Part shown: one piece after another, positions 54,991 to 62,636 of the stretch | How positions within the stretch are numbered: the first letter of the stretch is position 1 | Layout: every line of letters starts with the position of its first letter | Assembly: GCF_000473365.1 (NCBI RefSeq) | Contig: NZ_KI421517.1 | Span: 1,323,363 to 1,387,362, forward strand | Direction: 5' to 3' | DNA from: Adhaeribacter aquaticus DSM 16391 | GTDB taxonomy: Bacteria; Bacteroidota; Bacteroidia; Cytophagales; Hymenobacteraceae | DNA length: 64,000 bases | Notes under the pieces: generated by a model | The model's database searches: none | What the model was told of the DNA's origin: nothing | What the model saw: the letters and a program-made list of their open reading frames with translations, nothing else | Made by a program: the position numbers and the translations under genes

Positions 54991-55251
54991 ATGCCGTTAC
55001 AATCAGCAATAGAAAATCGTTTAGCTAAAAAATATGCCAGTTCCAGCCGGTTAGATGATGTTTATAATGGTAAAGATTTAACTTATATCACCAACCAGAA
55101 CGGAGATCCGGTAACTTTATTTATTGGGAAGCGAAACCCCGATGGCAGTATTGCCGGGGAAAGATATGTACGGCGTATTCAGTATGCTCCGGATGGTCTT
55201 ACTATCGTAAAAAGCCATTGGGATTTTAAAGGCAAGGTTTATCGTTCCTGA
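54991..55251 (+). CDS. Small protein of unknown function
   Basis: 86 aa from ATG 54991; an in-frame TTG at 54982 would add three residues. There is no signal peptide. The sequence is hydrophilic with beta-rich character (DLTYITNQNGDPVTLFIGKRNPDGS, then GERYVRRIQYAPDG). It may be a conserved Hymenobacteraceae protein, but I recognise no domain. Confidence 0.7.
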   Translation: MPLQSAIENRLAKKYASSSRLDDVYNGKDLTYITNQNGDPVTLFIGKRNPDGSIAGERYVRRIQYAPDGLTIVKSHWDFKGKVYRS

Positions 55252-55382
55252 AAGAGCTAATGAAAAAAGAAGGTACGGGCTGTAAACTGGTACATAAAAT
55301 AGTACTGCCTCATCTGTTATCCCGTAATAGGGAGCAGTTAGTACTTAAGGTAATTTACCTAAAGAAACAGCGGGATTAAAAT

Positions 55383-55425
55383 AAAAAGTCGCGAAACCAG
55401 TTCTGAGCTGGTTCCGCGACTTTTT
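55383..55425. terminator. Bidirectional intrinsic terminator
   Basis: An 18-bp stem with a single A-C mismatch (arm AAAAAGTCGCGAAACCAG, 55383-55400; complement 55408-55425) and A/T runs at both ends. It lies between convergent genes at 54991-55251 and 55446-56219. Confidence 0.85.
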
Positions 55426-55445
55426 AAAAGGGAAATATTGGGTTG

Positions 55446-56219
55446 CTAATCTCTTTTTTGGTAGTTGTAAAGTTCTACTGCTTGTGTAAGTTTATCTTTC
55501 TTAAACAAGCCTTTTACTAGGGGTATACTTAATATCCCTGCTCCTGCGTATACCATTGGCGATACACGGGAAACACCGGTTTGCAAATCAGTGTTTCTAA
55601 TAGTAGAGGTGAAACCAGCAATTAGAATAGCGGCACCAGCCAACGATAAACCAGTATCAATATATTTATCACGACGGTATTTAGCCAGCACTTCTAAACT
55701 TCCTGGATTATCAGACATGGCCTGCCGTAAATTTTCGAAAGTGTAGTTTTGCAATTGGCCGCCATCCTTTGAAAAGAAGTAGATATTTCGCCGGCTAGGA
55801 CCGTAGCCGTAGCCAGGGTATCCAAAACCACCATAACCAAACCCGCCGTAGCGTGGGTAACCAAAAGCACCATTGCCATACGGATTATAATCTACCCGCG
55901 AAATATAAAATTTAGAGATACGACCGGCTACCGTACGTTTGGCAAATTCCTGCCCACCATACACATCGGAAATCTTCAGAAAAAAGCCATTATCACTTTG
56001 GTAAAACTTTACTGCATCCACCGGATAACGAATAGAATCATCAATTAAGAAATAATTGCTTTTTAAGAGCGGGCTTTTTAGCTGTACGCGTTTTCCGTAT
56101 ATTTTTTGTCCGTTTTGTAAACCAACAAAACGAGCCCGTGGATCATCATCACTACCAGTCTGGGCAAAAGCTAAACTGTTTAGCAGGAAGAAAAGTAATA
56201 AGAGAAATCGGTATTTCAT
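55446..56219 (-). CDS. Exported protein with Gly/Tyr-rich linker, unknown function
   Basis: 257 aa. A signal peptide (MKYRFLLLLFFLLNSLAFAQ) precedes a beta-rich domain (NGQKIYGKRVQLKSPLLKSN, then VDAVKFYQSDNGFFLKI). A low-complexity Gly/Tyr/Phe segment follows (YGGFGYGGFGYPGYGYG). The C-terminal part has two weak hydrophobic segments (LSLAGAAILIAGFTS and PMVYAGAGILSIPLV). It probably lies in the periplasm or is membrane-associated; function unknown. Confidence 0.75.
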   Translation of the reverse strand: MKYRFLLLLFFLLNSLAFAQTGSDDDPRARFVGLQNGQKIYGKRVQLKSPLLKSNYFLIDDSIRYPVDAVKFYQSDNGFFLKISDVYGGQEFAKRTVAGRISKFYISRVDYNPYGNGAFGYPRYGGFGYGGFGYPGYGYGPSRRNIYFFSKDGGQLQNYTFENLRQAMSDNPGSLEVLAKYRRDKYIDTGLSLAGAAILIAGFTSTIRNTDLQTGVSRVSPMVYAGAGILSIPLVKGLFKKDKLTQAVELYNYQKRD

Positions 56220-56664
56220 GTTAATGTTATTATTTACTCAATAATACTGAGTTTAACTGTTTTAGATAAGGTAATTAATTTATTTTAATAACTTTTTTAT
56301 ATAAATAAAATTGTACGGCATTTGTAATAAAATCGAACATTTGTTGTACGATAGCGAACACTAAATAGAGTACTAAAAACTCCTCTGTTATTAAGATTAA
56401 GTAAAGAAATAGATGGTTGCAAGGTAGAAAAAAGAAAAATAAATAAAACTCTCTTTTAATCCCTTATCTAATTCTAAAGTAAAAATTAACCCTCCTTTAA
56501 TTCAGTTTATCCCTTTTTTGCTGCTTTATGCCTCCGTAACAGCCCAGATTAATAAAATCGGAGGTAAAATAATCATTTTGCTCCTTCGCTGATTTCAGCT
56601 ATAACTCCTGGTAAGAGGCAATTCTTTTAGCAAGAAGTATTCATTTGGCAAGAAAAAATTGAAG
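56220..56664. other. Intergenic region upstream of the first sigma-54-type promoter
   Basis: About 445 AT-rich bases with no coding frame. Two CGAACA motifs (near 56333 and 56355) recall the half-site of the dyads found before the two related SH3 genes (CCGAACA), but the full 38-bp symmetry is not present. This region would be expected to hold the activator site of the promoter at 56665. Confidence 0.4.
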
Positions 56665-56681
56665 TTGGCACATGGCTTGTA
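56665..56681 (+). promoter_or_regulatory. Sigma-54-type -24/-12 promoter before SH3 gene 56886
   Basis: TTGGCAC-ATGGC-TTGTA matches the RpoN consensus TGGCAC-N5-TTGCW with correct spacing; C of the -12 GC is replaced by T. It lies about 205 bp before the ATG at 56886, so the leader would be about 195 nt. The same element recurs three more times in the window. Confidence 0.65.
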
Positions 56682-56885
56682 AAAAATAAATATGAATAAA
56701 GGCTGTAACTTCTTAAACGAAGGCAGGTGTTTAGATTAGTTTTTATAAATAATTAGCCAGGCAACCTAAAAAATAAAAGGCGCATCTGGTAAGTAAAAGA
56801 GGAGTTGAAAGCGGAAGTTGGATATTTGATTTAGAGCTAAATAAATAACTATAAAAATAACTTCAAAAAATTAAAATTTAAAATT

Positions 56886-57185
56886 ATGAAAAAAGTAATC
56901 TTCGCCCTGGCTCTTTTAGTACAAACTGCTTTCGCTTTCGCTGGTGAAAATACCCAGGCTATTGCGCACACCAAAAATGATGATGTAAAATTATTTAAAC
57001 AACCGTCTACTAAAACCGAAGTTGTTAAAACTTTAAAAAGTGCTGATGACTTAGTAGTAGTGCGTAAGTTCAATAATCACTGGACCATTGTAACTGTAAA
57101 TGGTGAGGTAGGTTATGTAAGGTCTGTTAGCTTAAATAAATCAAAAGAATCTAAAATTGCTTTAGCTAAACCTGAAAATAATTAG
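56886..57185 (+). CDS. Small exported SH3-like protein, paralogue 1
   Basis: 99 aa. A signal peptide MKKVIFALALLVQTAFAFA is followed by one bacterial SH3-like domain: DDVKLFKQPSTKTEVVKTLKSADDLVVV, then HWTIVTVNGEVGYVRSVSL. It has a Lys-rich tail (KSKESKIALAKPENN). It is paralogous to the genes at 61766 and 63410, most strongly in the signal peptide and the WxIVxxNGxxGYV strand. Bacterial SH3 domains often bind peptidoglycan or other envelope polymers. It ends in a normal terminator, without the hairpin array of its relatives. Confidence 0.82.
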   Translation: MKKVIFALALLVQTAFAFAGENTQAIAHTKNDDVKLFKQPSTKTEVVKTLKSADDLVVVRKFNNHWTIVTVNGEVGYVRSVSLNKSKESKIALAKPENN

Positions 57186-57232
57186 GCTAAAGAACCGCTC
57201 CTTTGTTTTTGTTATATTTTCGTTTTCGTTTT

Positions 57233-57261
57233 AAAAACTACCTGCACAGCAGGTAGTTTTT
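57233..57261 (+). terminator. Intrinsic terminator of SH3 gene 56886
   Basis: A perfect 13-bp stem (AAAAACTACCTGC / GCAGGTAGTTTTT) with a 3-nt loop and a long T-run, 47 bp after the stop. Confidence 0.92.
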
Positions 57262-57296
57262 TTTCTTTAAACCGACAGCCTAGTAGCAGCTATAAC

Positions 57297-57719
57297 TTAT
57301 GCCTGATTGGCTAACCAATCGGAAGCCTCTTCTAAATTATCAAAAAGCATCAAATTTAAATTTACTGGTATCAAGGGCAGTAAAGCTTTTATTGATTCTT
57401 CTCCATAAATACCAGGCGATACTACATGTGCCACGTGTTTAATACCTGCATTTACAACAGCCGGTATCCATTCCTGGGCAAGCCAAGAGTTAGCAGTATC
57501 CCAGGCACCTAAAATATGGGTATTGTCATTCAGGTATTTGGCTGTAGGAGCTAGTGTAAATACTTCCAGTAATTCCTGGGCACCTTGTCTGATACTTTCG
57601 AAAGAATGTACACCTATCCAATTAGCATAAATCCAGTTATTCACCTTATCATAAGAAATTTCCAGACGCGTATTTCCAAAAGGCATCTGAATAATCCGGT
57701 TTAAGTTAGTGTCTGGCAT
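57297..57719 (-). CDS. STAS-like small cytoplasmic protein
   Basis: 140 aa, no signal peptide. The pattern LEISYDKVNNWIYANWIGVHSFESIRQGAQELLEV, then KYLNDNTHILGAW and AHVVSPGIYGEESIKALL resembles Bacteroidota proteins with a SpoIIAA/STAS-like fold. No phospho-acceptor Ser is evident. The gene at 58977 encodes a protein of the same general layout. The role is unknown; a link to stress signalling is speculative. Confidence 0.72.
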   Translation of the reverse strand: MPDTNLNRIIQMPFGNTRLEISYDKVNNWIYANWIGVHSFESIRQGAQELLEVFTLAPTAKYLNDNTHILGAWDTANSWLAQEWIPAVVNAGIKHVAHVVSPGIYGEESIKALLPLIPVNLNLMLFDNLEEASDWLANQA

Positions 57720-57902
57720 AATTTACTGCTATATGTTTTGTATACGGAGCAGGTTGTAAGATGAATGCCTAAATCCTTGGTAGCTTGTATAATTGTATAA
57801 AACAAAAGATAGTTTAAGTGAGATGAAAAAATAATAATTATAGCGGTAAGAGTAAGTTATACCGGGGCAGATAGGAAAGCAATTTATTTTTAAGTAGGCG
57901 CC

Positions 57903-58076
57903 ATGGTGTTTATAATGGTGGGTTTACTAGTAGCCCTTCTGGAAGCAGTGCTGGTGATAAAAAGTAACAGTGACCTGAGTAACGAGGAGTTCAATTCCCA
58001 TATTAATCCGCGTAAGGGTTACCGCCAAGTGGTGGTGGCCAGCTTTGTCGCATTGTATATTGCCATAGCATCATAA
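57903..58076 (+). CDS. Possible 57-aa membrane protein
   Basis: ATG 57903 to TAA 58076 encodes two hydrophobic segments (MVFIMVGLLVALLEAVLVI and QVVVASFVALYIAIAS) joined by a polar loop (KSNSDLSNEEFNSHINPRK). The frame is clean, of plausible composition, and is followed within 50 bp by a terminator-like hairpin. I see no Shine-Dalgarno site and recognise no family, so it could be a chance ORF. Confidence 0.5.
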   Translation: MVFIMVGLLVALLEAVLVIKSNSDLSNEEFNSHINPRKGYRQVVVASFVALYIAIAS

Positions 58077-58082
58077 TTAAAA

Positions 58083-58123
58083 TAAAAGAGCTGGTAAAAT
58101 AAAATCTTACTGCCTCTTTTTTT
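58083..58123 (+). terminator. Probable imperfect terminator
   Basis: An imperfect hairpin (AAAAGAG...CTCTTTT with inner GTAA/TTAC pairing) followed by a run of seven Ts, just after the possible 57-aa ORF and 66 bp before msrA. Confidence 0.6.
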
Positions 58124-58188
58124 GTTATATAAGAAATGAAAATCTGGATACTCTCTTAATTTCGTACATCCCTTTAAAGATTATAAAT

Positions 58189-58860
58189 ATGAAGCGCTTA
58201 TTATTTTTATTACCACTATTCTTACTGTTTCTGGCTTCCTGTACAGATGCTAGTTCTAAACAAACTATTCTGCGGCCTAAGCTAACTGCTGCTGACCTAG
58301 CCGGAACCGAAAAGGCTATTTTTGCTGGTGGATGCTTCTGGTGCACCGAGGCAGTATTTGAACGGGTACAAGGCGTAAAGCAAGTAATTTCGGGTTATGC
58401 CGGGGGCAAAGAGAAAAACCCAACCTATGAGCAAGTTAGTTCTGGTTTAACAGGCCATGCAGAAGCGGTACAAGTGTATTATGATCCGAAAGTTATCACC
58501 TATAAGGAATTACTAGAGATGTTTTTTGTTGCCCATGATCCTACTACGCTTAACCGACAGGGACCTGATGTGGGGCGCCAGTACCGTTCAGCAATTTTTT
58601 ATCAGAATGAAGAACAACAGCAACTGGCTGAAGCTTATATAAAAGAGTTGGACAACAATCGGGCTTTCCCCAAAAAGATTGTAACAGAGGTAAAGCCATT
58701 AACAACTTTCTGGTTGGCCGAAGATTATCACCAGAATTATTATGACATTGCTGAGAATAGAAGCAATCCATATATTATGAATGTAACCGCTCCTAAAGTG
58801 CATAAATTTGAAAAGCACTTTAAAACTAAACTTAAGCCTCAGTATCAGAAGGGAGTTTAG
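58189..58860 (+). CDS. msrA: Peptide-methionine (S)-S-oxide reductase MsrA, lipoprotein form
   Basis: 223 aa. The signal ends in lipobox LASC (C18), so the enzyme is exported and lipid-anchored, unlike cytoplasmic MsrA. The catalytic motif GCFWC (C49) lies in AIFAGGCFWCTEAVF, with SGYAGGKEKNPTYEQVSSG and FFVAHDPTTLNRQGPDVGRQYRS following. It reduces methionine-S-sulfoxide in periplasmic proteins after oxidative damage. Single gene with its own terminator. Confidence 0.96.
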   Translation: MKRLLFLLPLFLLFLASCTDASSKQTILRPKLTAADLAGTEKAIFAGGCFWCTEAVFERVQGVKQVISGYAGGKEKNPTYEQVSSGLTGHAEAVQVYYDPKVITYKELLEMFFVAHDPTTLNRQGPDVGRQYRSAIFYQNEEQQQLAEAYIKELDNNRAFPKKIVTEVKPLTTFWLAEDYHQNYYDIAENRSNPYIMNVTAPKVHKFEKHFKTKLKPQYQKGV

Positions 58861-58876
58861 AAGGTGTGTTTAGTAC

Positions 58877-58910
58877 ACAAAGGCCCGGGAAATAATTTCC
58901 GGGCCTTTGT
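58877..58910 (+). terminator. Intrinsic terminator of msrA
   Basis: A perfect 12-bp stem (ACAAAGGCCCGG / CCGGGCCTTTGT) followed by a T-run, 17 bp after the stop. Confidence 0.92.
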
Positions 58911-58976
58911 TTTTTATTTAGGCTTATGCTGTCTGCCAATGGTTGTGGAGCGATTTATCTAAAAACAAATAGATGC

Positions 58977-59381
58977 TTAAAATGTGTAAGAATATAACTG
59001 ATCCAGATACGCGTCGGCAGATGCCACATCCGGAAACCGGTTATAGGACAGTTGGGCTTTATCAGCCATTCCGGTAGTTTGTAGTACTGCAATTTTATCG
59101 GCTGGCGTTACTTCTGCAATATGTGATACTCCGGCTATAATGCACAAATCTATTGCTTTCTCGTGTAACTGTTTTACCTCTCTGGGATGAGTAATCATAT
59201 TCCGTACATCGGCTACAATCGTAAATCCGGGTTTTGTAAGTTTAATAACATGGCCCCACTCCTGTAAATAATCCGGAACAACATCCGGGCTTTTCCAGTA
59301 CCCTAAAAATTTAAAATATAAACGGTTCTTAGCAGGATCATACGAGAATTCGTAGTACGGATTTTGGGCAACAGCTATCAT
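58977..59381 (-). CDS. STAS-like small cytoplasmic protein
   Basis: 134 aa, no signal peptide. The layout (YYEFSYDPAKNRLYFKFLGYWKSPDVVPDYLQEW, then GFTIVADVRNM and GVSHIAEVTPADKI) parallels the protein encoded at 57297. Both look like SpoIIAA/STAS-like folds of about 135 residues, with a strand ending in AD or ND followed by a helix. Function unknown; the two flank msrA on the opposite strand. Confidence 0.7.
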   Translation of the reverse strand: MIAVAQNPYYEFSYDPAKNRLYFKFLGYWKSPDVVPDYLQEWGHVIKLTKPGFTIVADVRNMITHPREVKQLHEKAIDLCIIAGVSHIAEVTPADKIAVLQTTGMADKAQLSYNRFPDVASADAYLDQLYSYTF

Positions 59382-59628
59382 ACAAAAAAATTTTTGTAGG
59401 TAAAACGTAGTGCAGCTTTATTGGTGTAAATATAAAAAAGGATTTATCTATAGAATAAAGATTATAGTTGGCTTTTGTAAATAGATTCTGGCCATACAAT
59501 TAAGGTTGCAGCTGTGCTTTGGTTTTAAGAGTTACTTTTTATTAGTAGTTCTTTCAACTAAAATATCAATAGGTATTTATACTTTAGCATCAACAAACAA
59601 TTTTACTTTTGCTTATAAATTCATCAGT

Positions 59629-60042
59629 ATGCACGCATTTCTGGACAAATTTTCTGCACTGTTTATTTTAAGATTAGGACTAGGTATAAATATGCTGATG
59701 CACGGATTGGTACGCCTTCCGAAATTGGAGGCTTTTGCCTCTAAAATGGCAGCTGGTTTTGAGGGCACGTTATTATCCGAAACCGTAGTTAAGGCCTTTC
59801 TGATGGTGCTGCCCTTCCTGGAGTTTATAACCGGGCTTCTCATACTTTTTGGAGGTAGGTTAGGCCGGTATGGCTTAGTAGCTTGCGGATTAATTTTAAG
59901 TTTTTTATTGTTCGGGACTACCTTAAAAGAAGATTGGAGTGGAGCTGGAAATCAGCTTATTTATGTTATTGCCACTGCCTACGGCCTTGCTTTATACGAT
60001 CAGCAGGAAAAAGAGCGTACTAGATTATTTGAAAACAAGTAA
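59629..60042 (+). CDS. DoxX-family membrane protein
   Basis: 137 aa from ATG 59629; the frame extends upstream to a TTG at 59506 but those 41 residues do not look coding. Four membrane helices are visible: ALFILRLGLGINMLMHGL, VVKAFLMVLPFLEFITGLLIL, YGLVACGLILSFLLFG and QLIYVIATAYGLALY. The N-terminal R-x-x-x-G-x-x-x-x-x-H-G pattern is that of DoxX proteins. Their role is unclear, with links to oxidoreductase complexes. It lies 28 bp before the YwbE gene. Confidence 0.85.
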   Translation: MHAFLDKFSALFILRLGLGINMLMHGLVRLPKLEAFASKMAAGFEGTLLSETVVKAFLMVLPFLEFITGLLILFGGRLGRYGLVACGLILSFLLFGTTLKEDWSGAGNQLIYVIATAYGLALYDQQEKERTRLFENK

Positions 60043-60070
60043 GCATCTTTGTTTTTTAATCAATAAATAA

Positions 60071-60262
60071 ATGGACGGAAAGTACAGAAAGGATGTTTAC
60101 CCGGGAGTAGAAGTGGATATTGTTTTAAAAAAGGATCAGCGTAGTGGCAAGCGTACGCCAGGCGTTGTAAAGGATATTCTAACCAGTGCCGCCTACCACT
60201 CCAGAGGAATAAAAGTGCGTCTGGAAGACGGCCAGATTGGTCGGGTAGTAGAGGTGTTTTAG
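60071..60262 (+). CDS. YwbE-family protein
   Basis: 63 aa, full length for this family. The sequence RKDVYPGVEVDIVLKKDQRSGKRTPGVVKDILTSAAYHSRGIKVRLEDGQIGRVVEV is the typical YwbE pattern with its conserved QRSG-x-x-T and SxxHxRGIKVRL segments. It is predicted to be a small beta-barrel; the function is unknown. It is probably co-transcribed with the DoxX gene. Confidence 0.92.
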   Translation: MDGKYRKDVYPGVEVDIVLKKDQRSGKRTPGVVKDILTSAAYHSRGIKVRLEDGQIGRVVEVF

Positions 60263-60329
60263 CAGGTTTTATTATTACAAGAATTTTGGAGAGGTGCGGT
60301 ACCTCTTTAAAATTTAGTGCCCCAATAGC

Positions 60330-60578
60330 CTAACTAATGCCACAACGGCAAGAGGAAACATGGGTGTTGAACATATGCAGGACATTTTCAAAGTTTTGAA
60401 ACTGTTCTATTCTGTCTTCTATTAAATAAATGTATTGCTGATATTTGACCTTAATAGCTGTTCGTGGTTCCCGTTCTAAAAAGTATTCTACCACAATTAA
60501 TTTTTCTTCGGCCTCCTTTAAAGTATAACTTTGAATGTCTTTAATATTTATTTCCAATACAAGGATATTGTTGTTCAT
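60330..60578 (-). CDS. Small hypothetical protein
   Basis: 82 aa, no signal peptide. Predicted beta strand then long helices (LKEAEEKLIVVEYFLEREP, then YLIEDRIEQFQNFENVLHM), ending in CRCGIS. I recognise no domain and see no Shine-Dalgarno site. The ORF is isolated on the minus strand. Confidence 0.55.
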   Translation of the reverse strand: MNNNILVLEINIKDIQSYTLKEAEEKLIVVEYFLEREPRTAIKVKYQQYIYLIEDRIEQFQNFENVLHMFNTHVSSCRCGIS

Positions 60579-60832
60579 CTTAGTAAAATTTTATTTTGCA
60601 AATATCCACAAAAAATTAATCATAAATAAGTGTTTTCGATCAATCCTTTAAAAAACCCGATATACGGTAATAAAAATGGCTATAATATTTTATAAATAAA
60701 AAATAACCATTTTGTTTTAAAATTTTATATTAAAATAATTATAAATGATAAGCTTTTTGTCTGGTAAAAAGTAGGCCTTGTAGTTATACTTTTTTAAGAA
60801 AATCGAGTATAAGTTTTTGTAAAGAAACGGTT

Positions 60833-61228
60833 ATGGCGCGTCCGAAAAATTCACTATTGTCCACTATTATGCAGGCGAAGTGCCCGCGGTGCCGCGAAGG
60901 AAATATGTTTCCGGCTAATACGTTGTATAGTCGCAGGTTTGCCGATATGTATCCTGGCTGTCCTTGCTGCGGACAAACCTTTGAGCCGGAGCCAGGCTAT
61001 TACTACGGTGCCATGTACGTAAGCTTTGGTTTTAGTACCGGTATCTTTCTGTTTGTGGTATTTGTTTTAAATTTTTTAGTGGAAGAAATAACTATGGCTA
61101 TGGTAATGGGTGCTGTTGTAGCTATAGTTGTAGGTTTATTACCGGTTGTTTTCAGGTTATCCCGGGCCGTATGGATCAATATCTTTATTCGTTACGAAGG
61201 GCCTTGCAATGAGATTTCCAGAAAGTAA
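60833..61228 (+). CDS. DUF983 membrane protein
   Basis: 131 aa. An N-terminal Cys pair (QAKCPRCREGNMF) and a second pair (GCPCCGQTFEPEPGYYYGAMYVS) form the DUF983 zinc-ribbon-like signature. Two membrane helices follow (FGFSTGIFLFVVFVLNFLV and MVMGAVVAIVVGLLPVVF). Some members are linked to cytochrome oxidase assembly gene clusters, but no such genes are close by. Single gene. Confidence 0.92.
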   Translation: MARPKNSLLSTIMQAKCPRCREGNMFPANTLYSRRFADMYPGCPCCGQTFEPEPGYYYGAMYVSFGFSTGIFLFVVFVLNFLVEEITMAMVMGAVVAIVVGLLPVVFRLSRAVWINIFIRYEGPCNEISRK

Positions 61229-61574
61229 AGCAGGCTTTTTCCGCTGGGGTTACTGGCAATAGTATATGGCTATTAATCCTGGCTTGTCTCATTAATTGGT
61301 CTCCTTGCTGCTTCCTGTTATGTTTCTGGTACTCCGGGTTCAGTTCTAATAGTACCCTAACGGCTGATTAATTATTTGCCAGTTTTACATTTATATCTAC
61401 AAATTATTTATTTAAGATTTTATAAGAGGCTGCAAAGGAACGAGCTTGTTCTTGGTATAAGTGGCCTTCATATAATAAAAGTCTTTACCAGGTGTATACA
61501 TCCAAGTTTTACAAAAGTAGTGTAGTAATCCTATCAACAGGTATCTTATATACTTCACTTTTTCTCTCTGGCAC
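61229..61574. other. Intergenic region, no gene seen
   Basis: About 345 bp after DUF983 with no coding frame or clear terminator. The regulatory region of the SH3 gene at 61766 begins at 61575. Confidence 0.4.
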
Positions 61575-61612
61575 TGTTCTACTTCCGAACATTAGCGTCC
61601 GGAAGTAGAACA
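61575..61612. promoter_or_regulatory. 38-bp dyad, likely activator (enhancer) site 1
   Basis: Two 17-bp arms with 15 of 17 matched positions surround TTAG: TGTTCTACTTCCGAACA on the left and its near complement on the right. The outer 14 bp (from CTGTTCTACTTCCG) are perfectly paired. It lies 62-100 bp upstream of the -24 element at 61674, the usual place for a sigma-54 enhancer-binding protein. The same architecture occurs at 63221-63258. Confidence 0.65.
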
Positions 61613-61673
61613 GTTTCTTAGCCAATTAAGCCTTGAAAAAACTATTTTAAGCAATCAGGGAACTTTTTTAAAG

Positions 61674-61690
61674 TTGGCATGCAAGTTGTA
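61674..61690 (+). promoter_or_regulatory. Sigma-54-type -24/-12 promoter before SH3 gene 61766
   Basis: TTGGCAT-GCAAG-TTGTA has the GG and TTG elements at the correct spacing. It lies 75 bp upstream of the ATG and downstream of the dyad at 61575. Confidence 0.7.
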
Positions 61691-61765
61691 ATTTGTTTAT
61701 CAGAAGCCGCAAATTATAAGGCCTCAACAGTTTACAATCTGAAAATACGCTGATCTTATAAAACT

Positions 61766-62038
61766 ATGAAAAAAGTAATTTTTACCCTAGCTCTTTTAGT
61801 ACAAGTTGGTTTTGCTATGGCCGGTAGCAAAGTAAGGCTAGCCCAGGTCCGTCATGAAAATGTTAAAATGTTTCAGCAAGCAGGTACCTCCACTGCGGTT
61901 CTACAAACTTTAAGTACTACCGATAAAGTAGAATATGTGCGGAAACATAATGCTCATTGGGCTATTGTAACAGCCAATGGAAAAGCTGGATATGTTTTGC
62001 TTTCGGAAATAGCTAAACTAAAAGCAGGAGCTGAATAA
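61766..62038 (+). CDS. Small exported SH3-like protein, paralogue 2
   Basis: 90 aa. Signal peptide MKKVIFTLALLVQVGFAMA, then one SH3-like domain: RHENVKMFQQAGTSTAVLQTL, then VEYVRKHNAHWAIVTANGKAGYVLLSEI. It is very close to the gene at 63410 (the segments MFQQAGTST, QTLSTTDK and NGKAGYVL are identical) and more distant from 56886. It is periplasmic or envelope-bound; a peptidoglycan-binding or sensing role is inferred from bacterial SH3 domains. It has a sigma-54-type promoter and a nine-hairpin 3' tail. Confidence 0.85.
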   Translation: MKKVIFTLALLVQVGFAMAGSKVRLAQVRHENVKMFQQAGTSTAVLQTLSTTDKVEYVRKHNAHWAIVTANGKAGYVLLSEIAKLKAGAE

Positions 62039-62079
62039 TTAAGGTTTTTATTGTTGTTTGTTTTTGGTTTTACTTACCT

Positions 62080-62363
62080 GATGAACCCGTAAGTTCATCC
62101 CCTGCCTTTAGGCTGAGCCCGTAAGCTCTCCTGTTTAACCCACCATGAACCCGTAAGTTCATGAGCAAAAAGATAAACCTGTAAGTTTATCCTGATTTAT
62201 ATAGGCCCGTAAGCCTGATAACACAATGATAAGCCCGTAAGCTTATTCTCCTAAAATAAAGTGTGCCCGTAAGTATACTTTCTAATCCAGTGCCAGCACC
62301 AGGGAGCCTGAGAGCTCCTTGTGCCAAGTAAAAAAAGGTGAACCTGTAAGTTCACCTTTTTTT
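62080..62363 (+). repeat. Tandem array of nine hairpins with constant hexaloop (array 1)
   Basis: Nine stem-loops lie directly after the SH3 gene. The six-base loops start at 62087, 62119, 62151, 62179, 62207, 62235, 62267, 62308 and 62344. Six loops are CCGTAA, two are CTGTAA and one is CTGAGA, always closed by C-G. Stems of 4-14 bp differ in sequence but remain paired: ATGAAC/GTTCAT twice, GAGC/GCTC, ATAAAC/GTTTAT, AGGC/GCCT, ATAAGC/GCTTAT, AAGTGTGC/GTATACTT (with two G-U pairs), GGAGC/GCTCC and GGTGAAC/GTTCACC. Constant loops with covarying stems indicate selection on RNA structure. Confidence 0.85.
62330..62363 (+). terminator. Last hairpin of array 1, an intrinsic terminator
   Basis: A 14-bp stem (seven A-T pairs, then GGTGAAC/GTTCACC) closes the loop CTGTAA and supplies seven Ts. 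It is both the ninth member of the array and the transcription end. Confidence 0.9.
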
Positions 62364-62483
62364 ATTTAATGTCTCCTCAAGTTTTAGTTTGTGCTATTAC
62401 CTTACAGGCTGAACTCCAATATAACCTTACCGGCAATAGCTTTATATAAGCCTTACAAAGAAAACAATTATTGCAATTAGTGT

Positions 62484-62537
62484 AAATTGTCACTGGTTCA
62501 GAGAAAAGCCCATAGTACAGGCGTAGTCTGACAATTT
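62484..62537. promoter_or_regulatory. Possible inverted repeat upstream of hsp20
   Basis: AAATTGTCA at 62484-62492 and its complement TGACAATTT at 62529-62537, about 100-150 bp upstream of the -24 element at 62637. The spacing would suit an activator site, but the sequence is unlike the CCGAACA dyads. The rest of 62364-62636 shows no gene. Confidence 0.35.
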
Positions 62538-62636
62538 TTAAGTTACTATATCCTGAAGAAGTATACTACACTGAAAAAATTTCATTTCAAGCTCCTGTTT
62601 GTAGCTGGTATTCTGTCAAAAATTCATTTTTTTAAA

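Noticed and set aside
59506-59628. Longer N-terminus for the DoxX protein
   Set aside because: The upstream 41 codons start at TTG, are hydrophobic but unlike DoxX, and the ATG at 59629 gives the usual family start.
62080-62363. CRISPR-like array (regular spacing of about 28-32 nt)
   Set aside because: The only repeated sequence is the 6-nt loop plus its closing pair; there is no repeat of 20 nt or more and no unique spacers, and the variable parts are complementary to each other.
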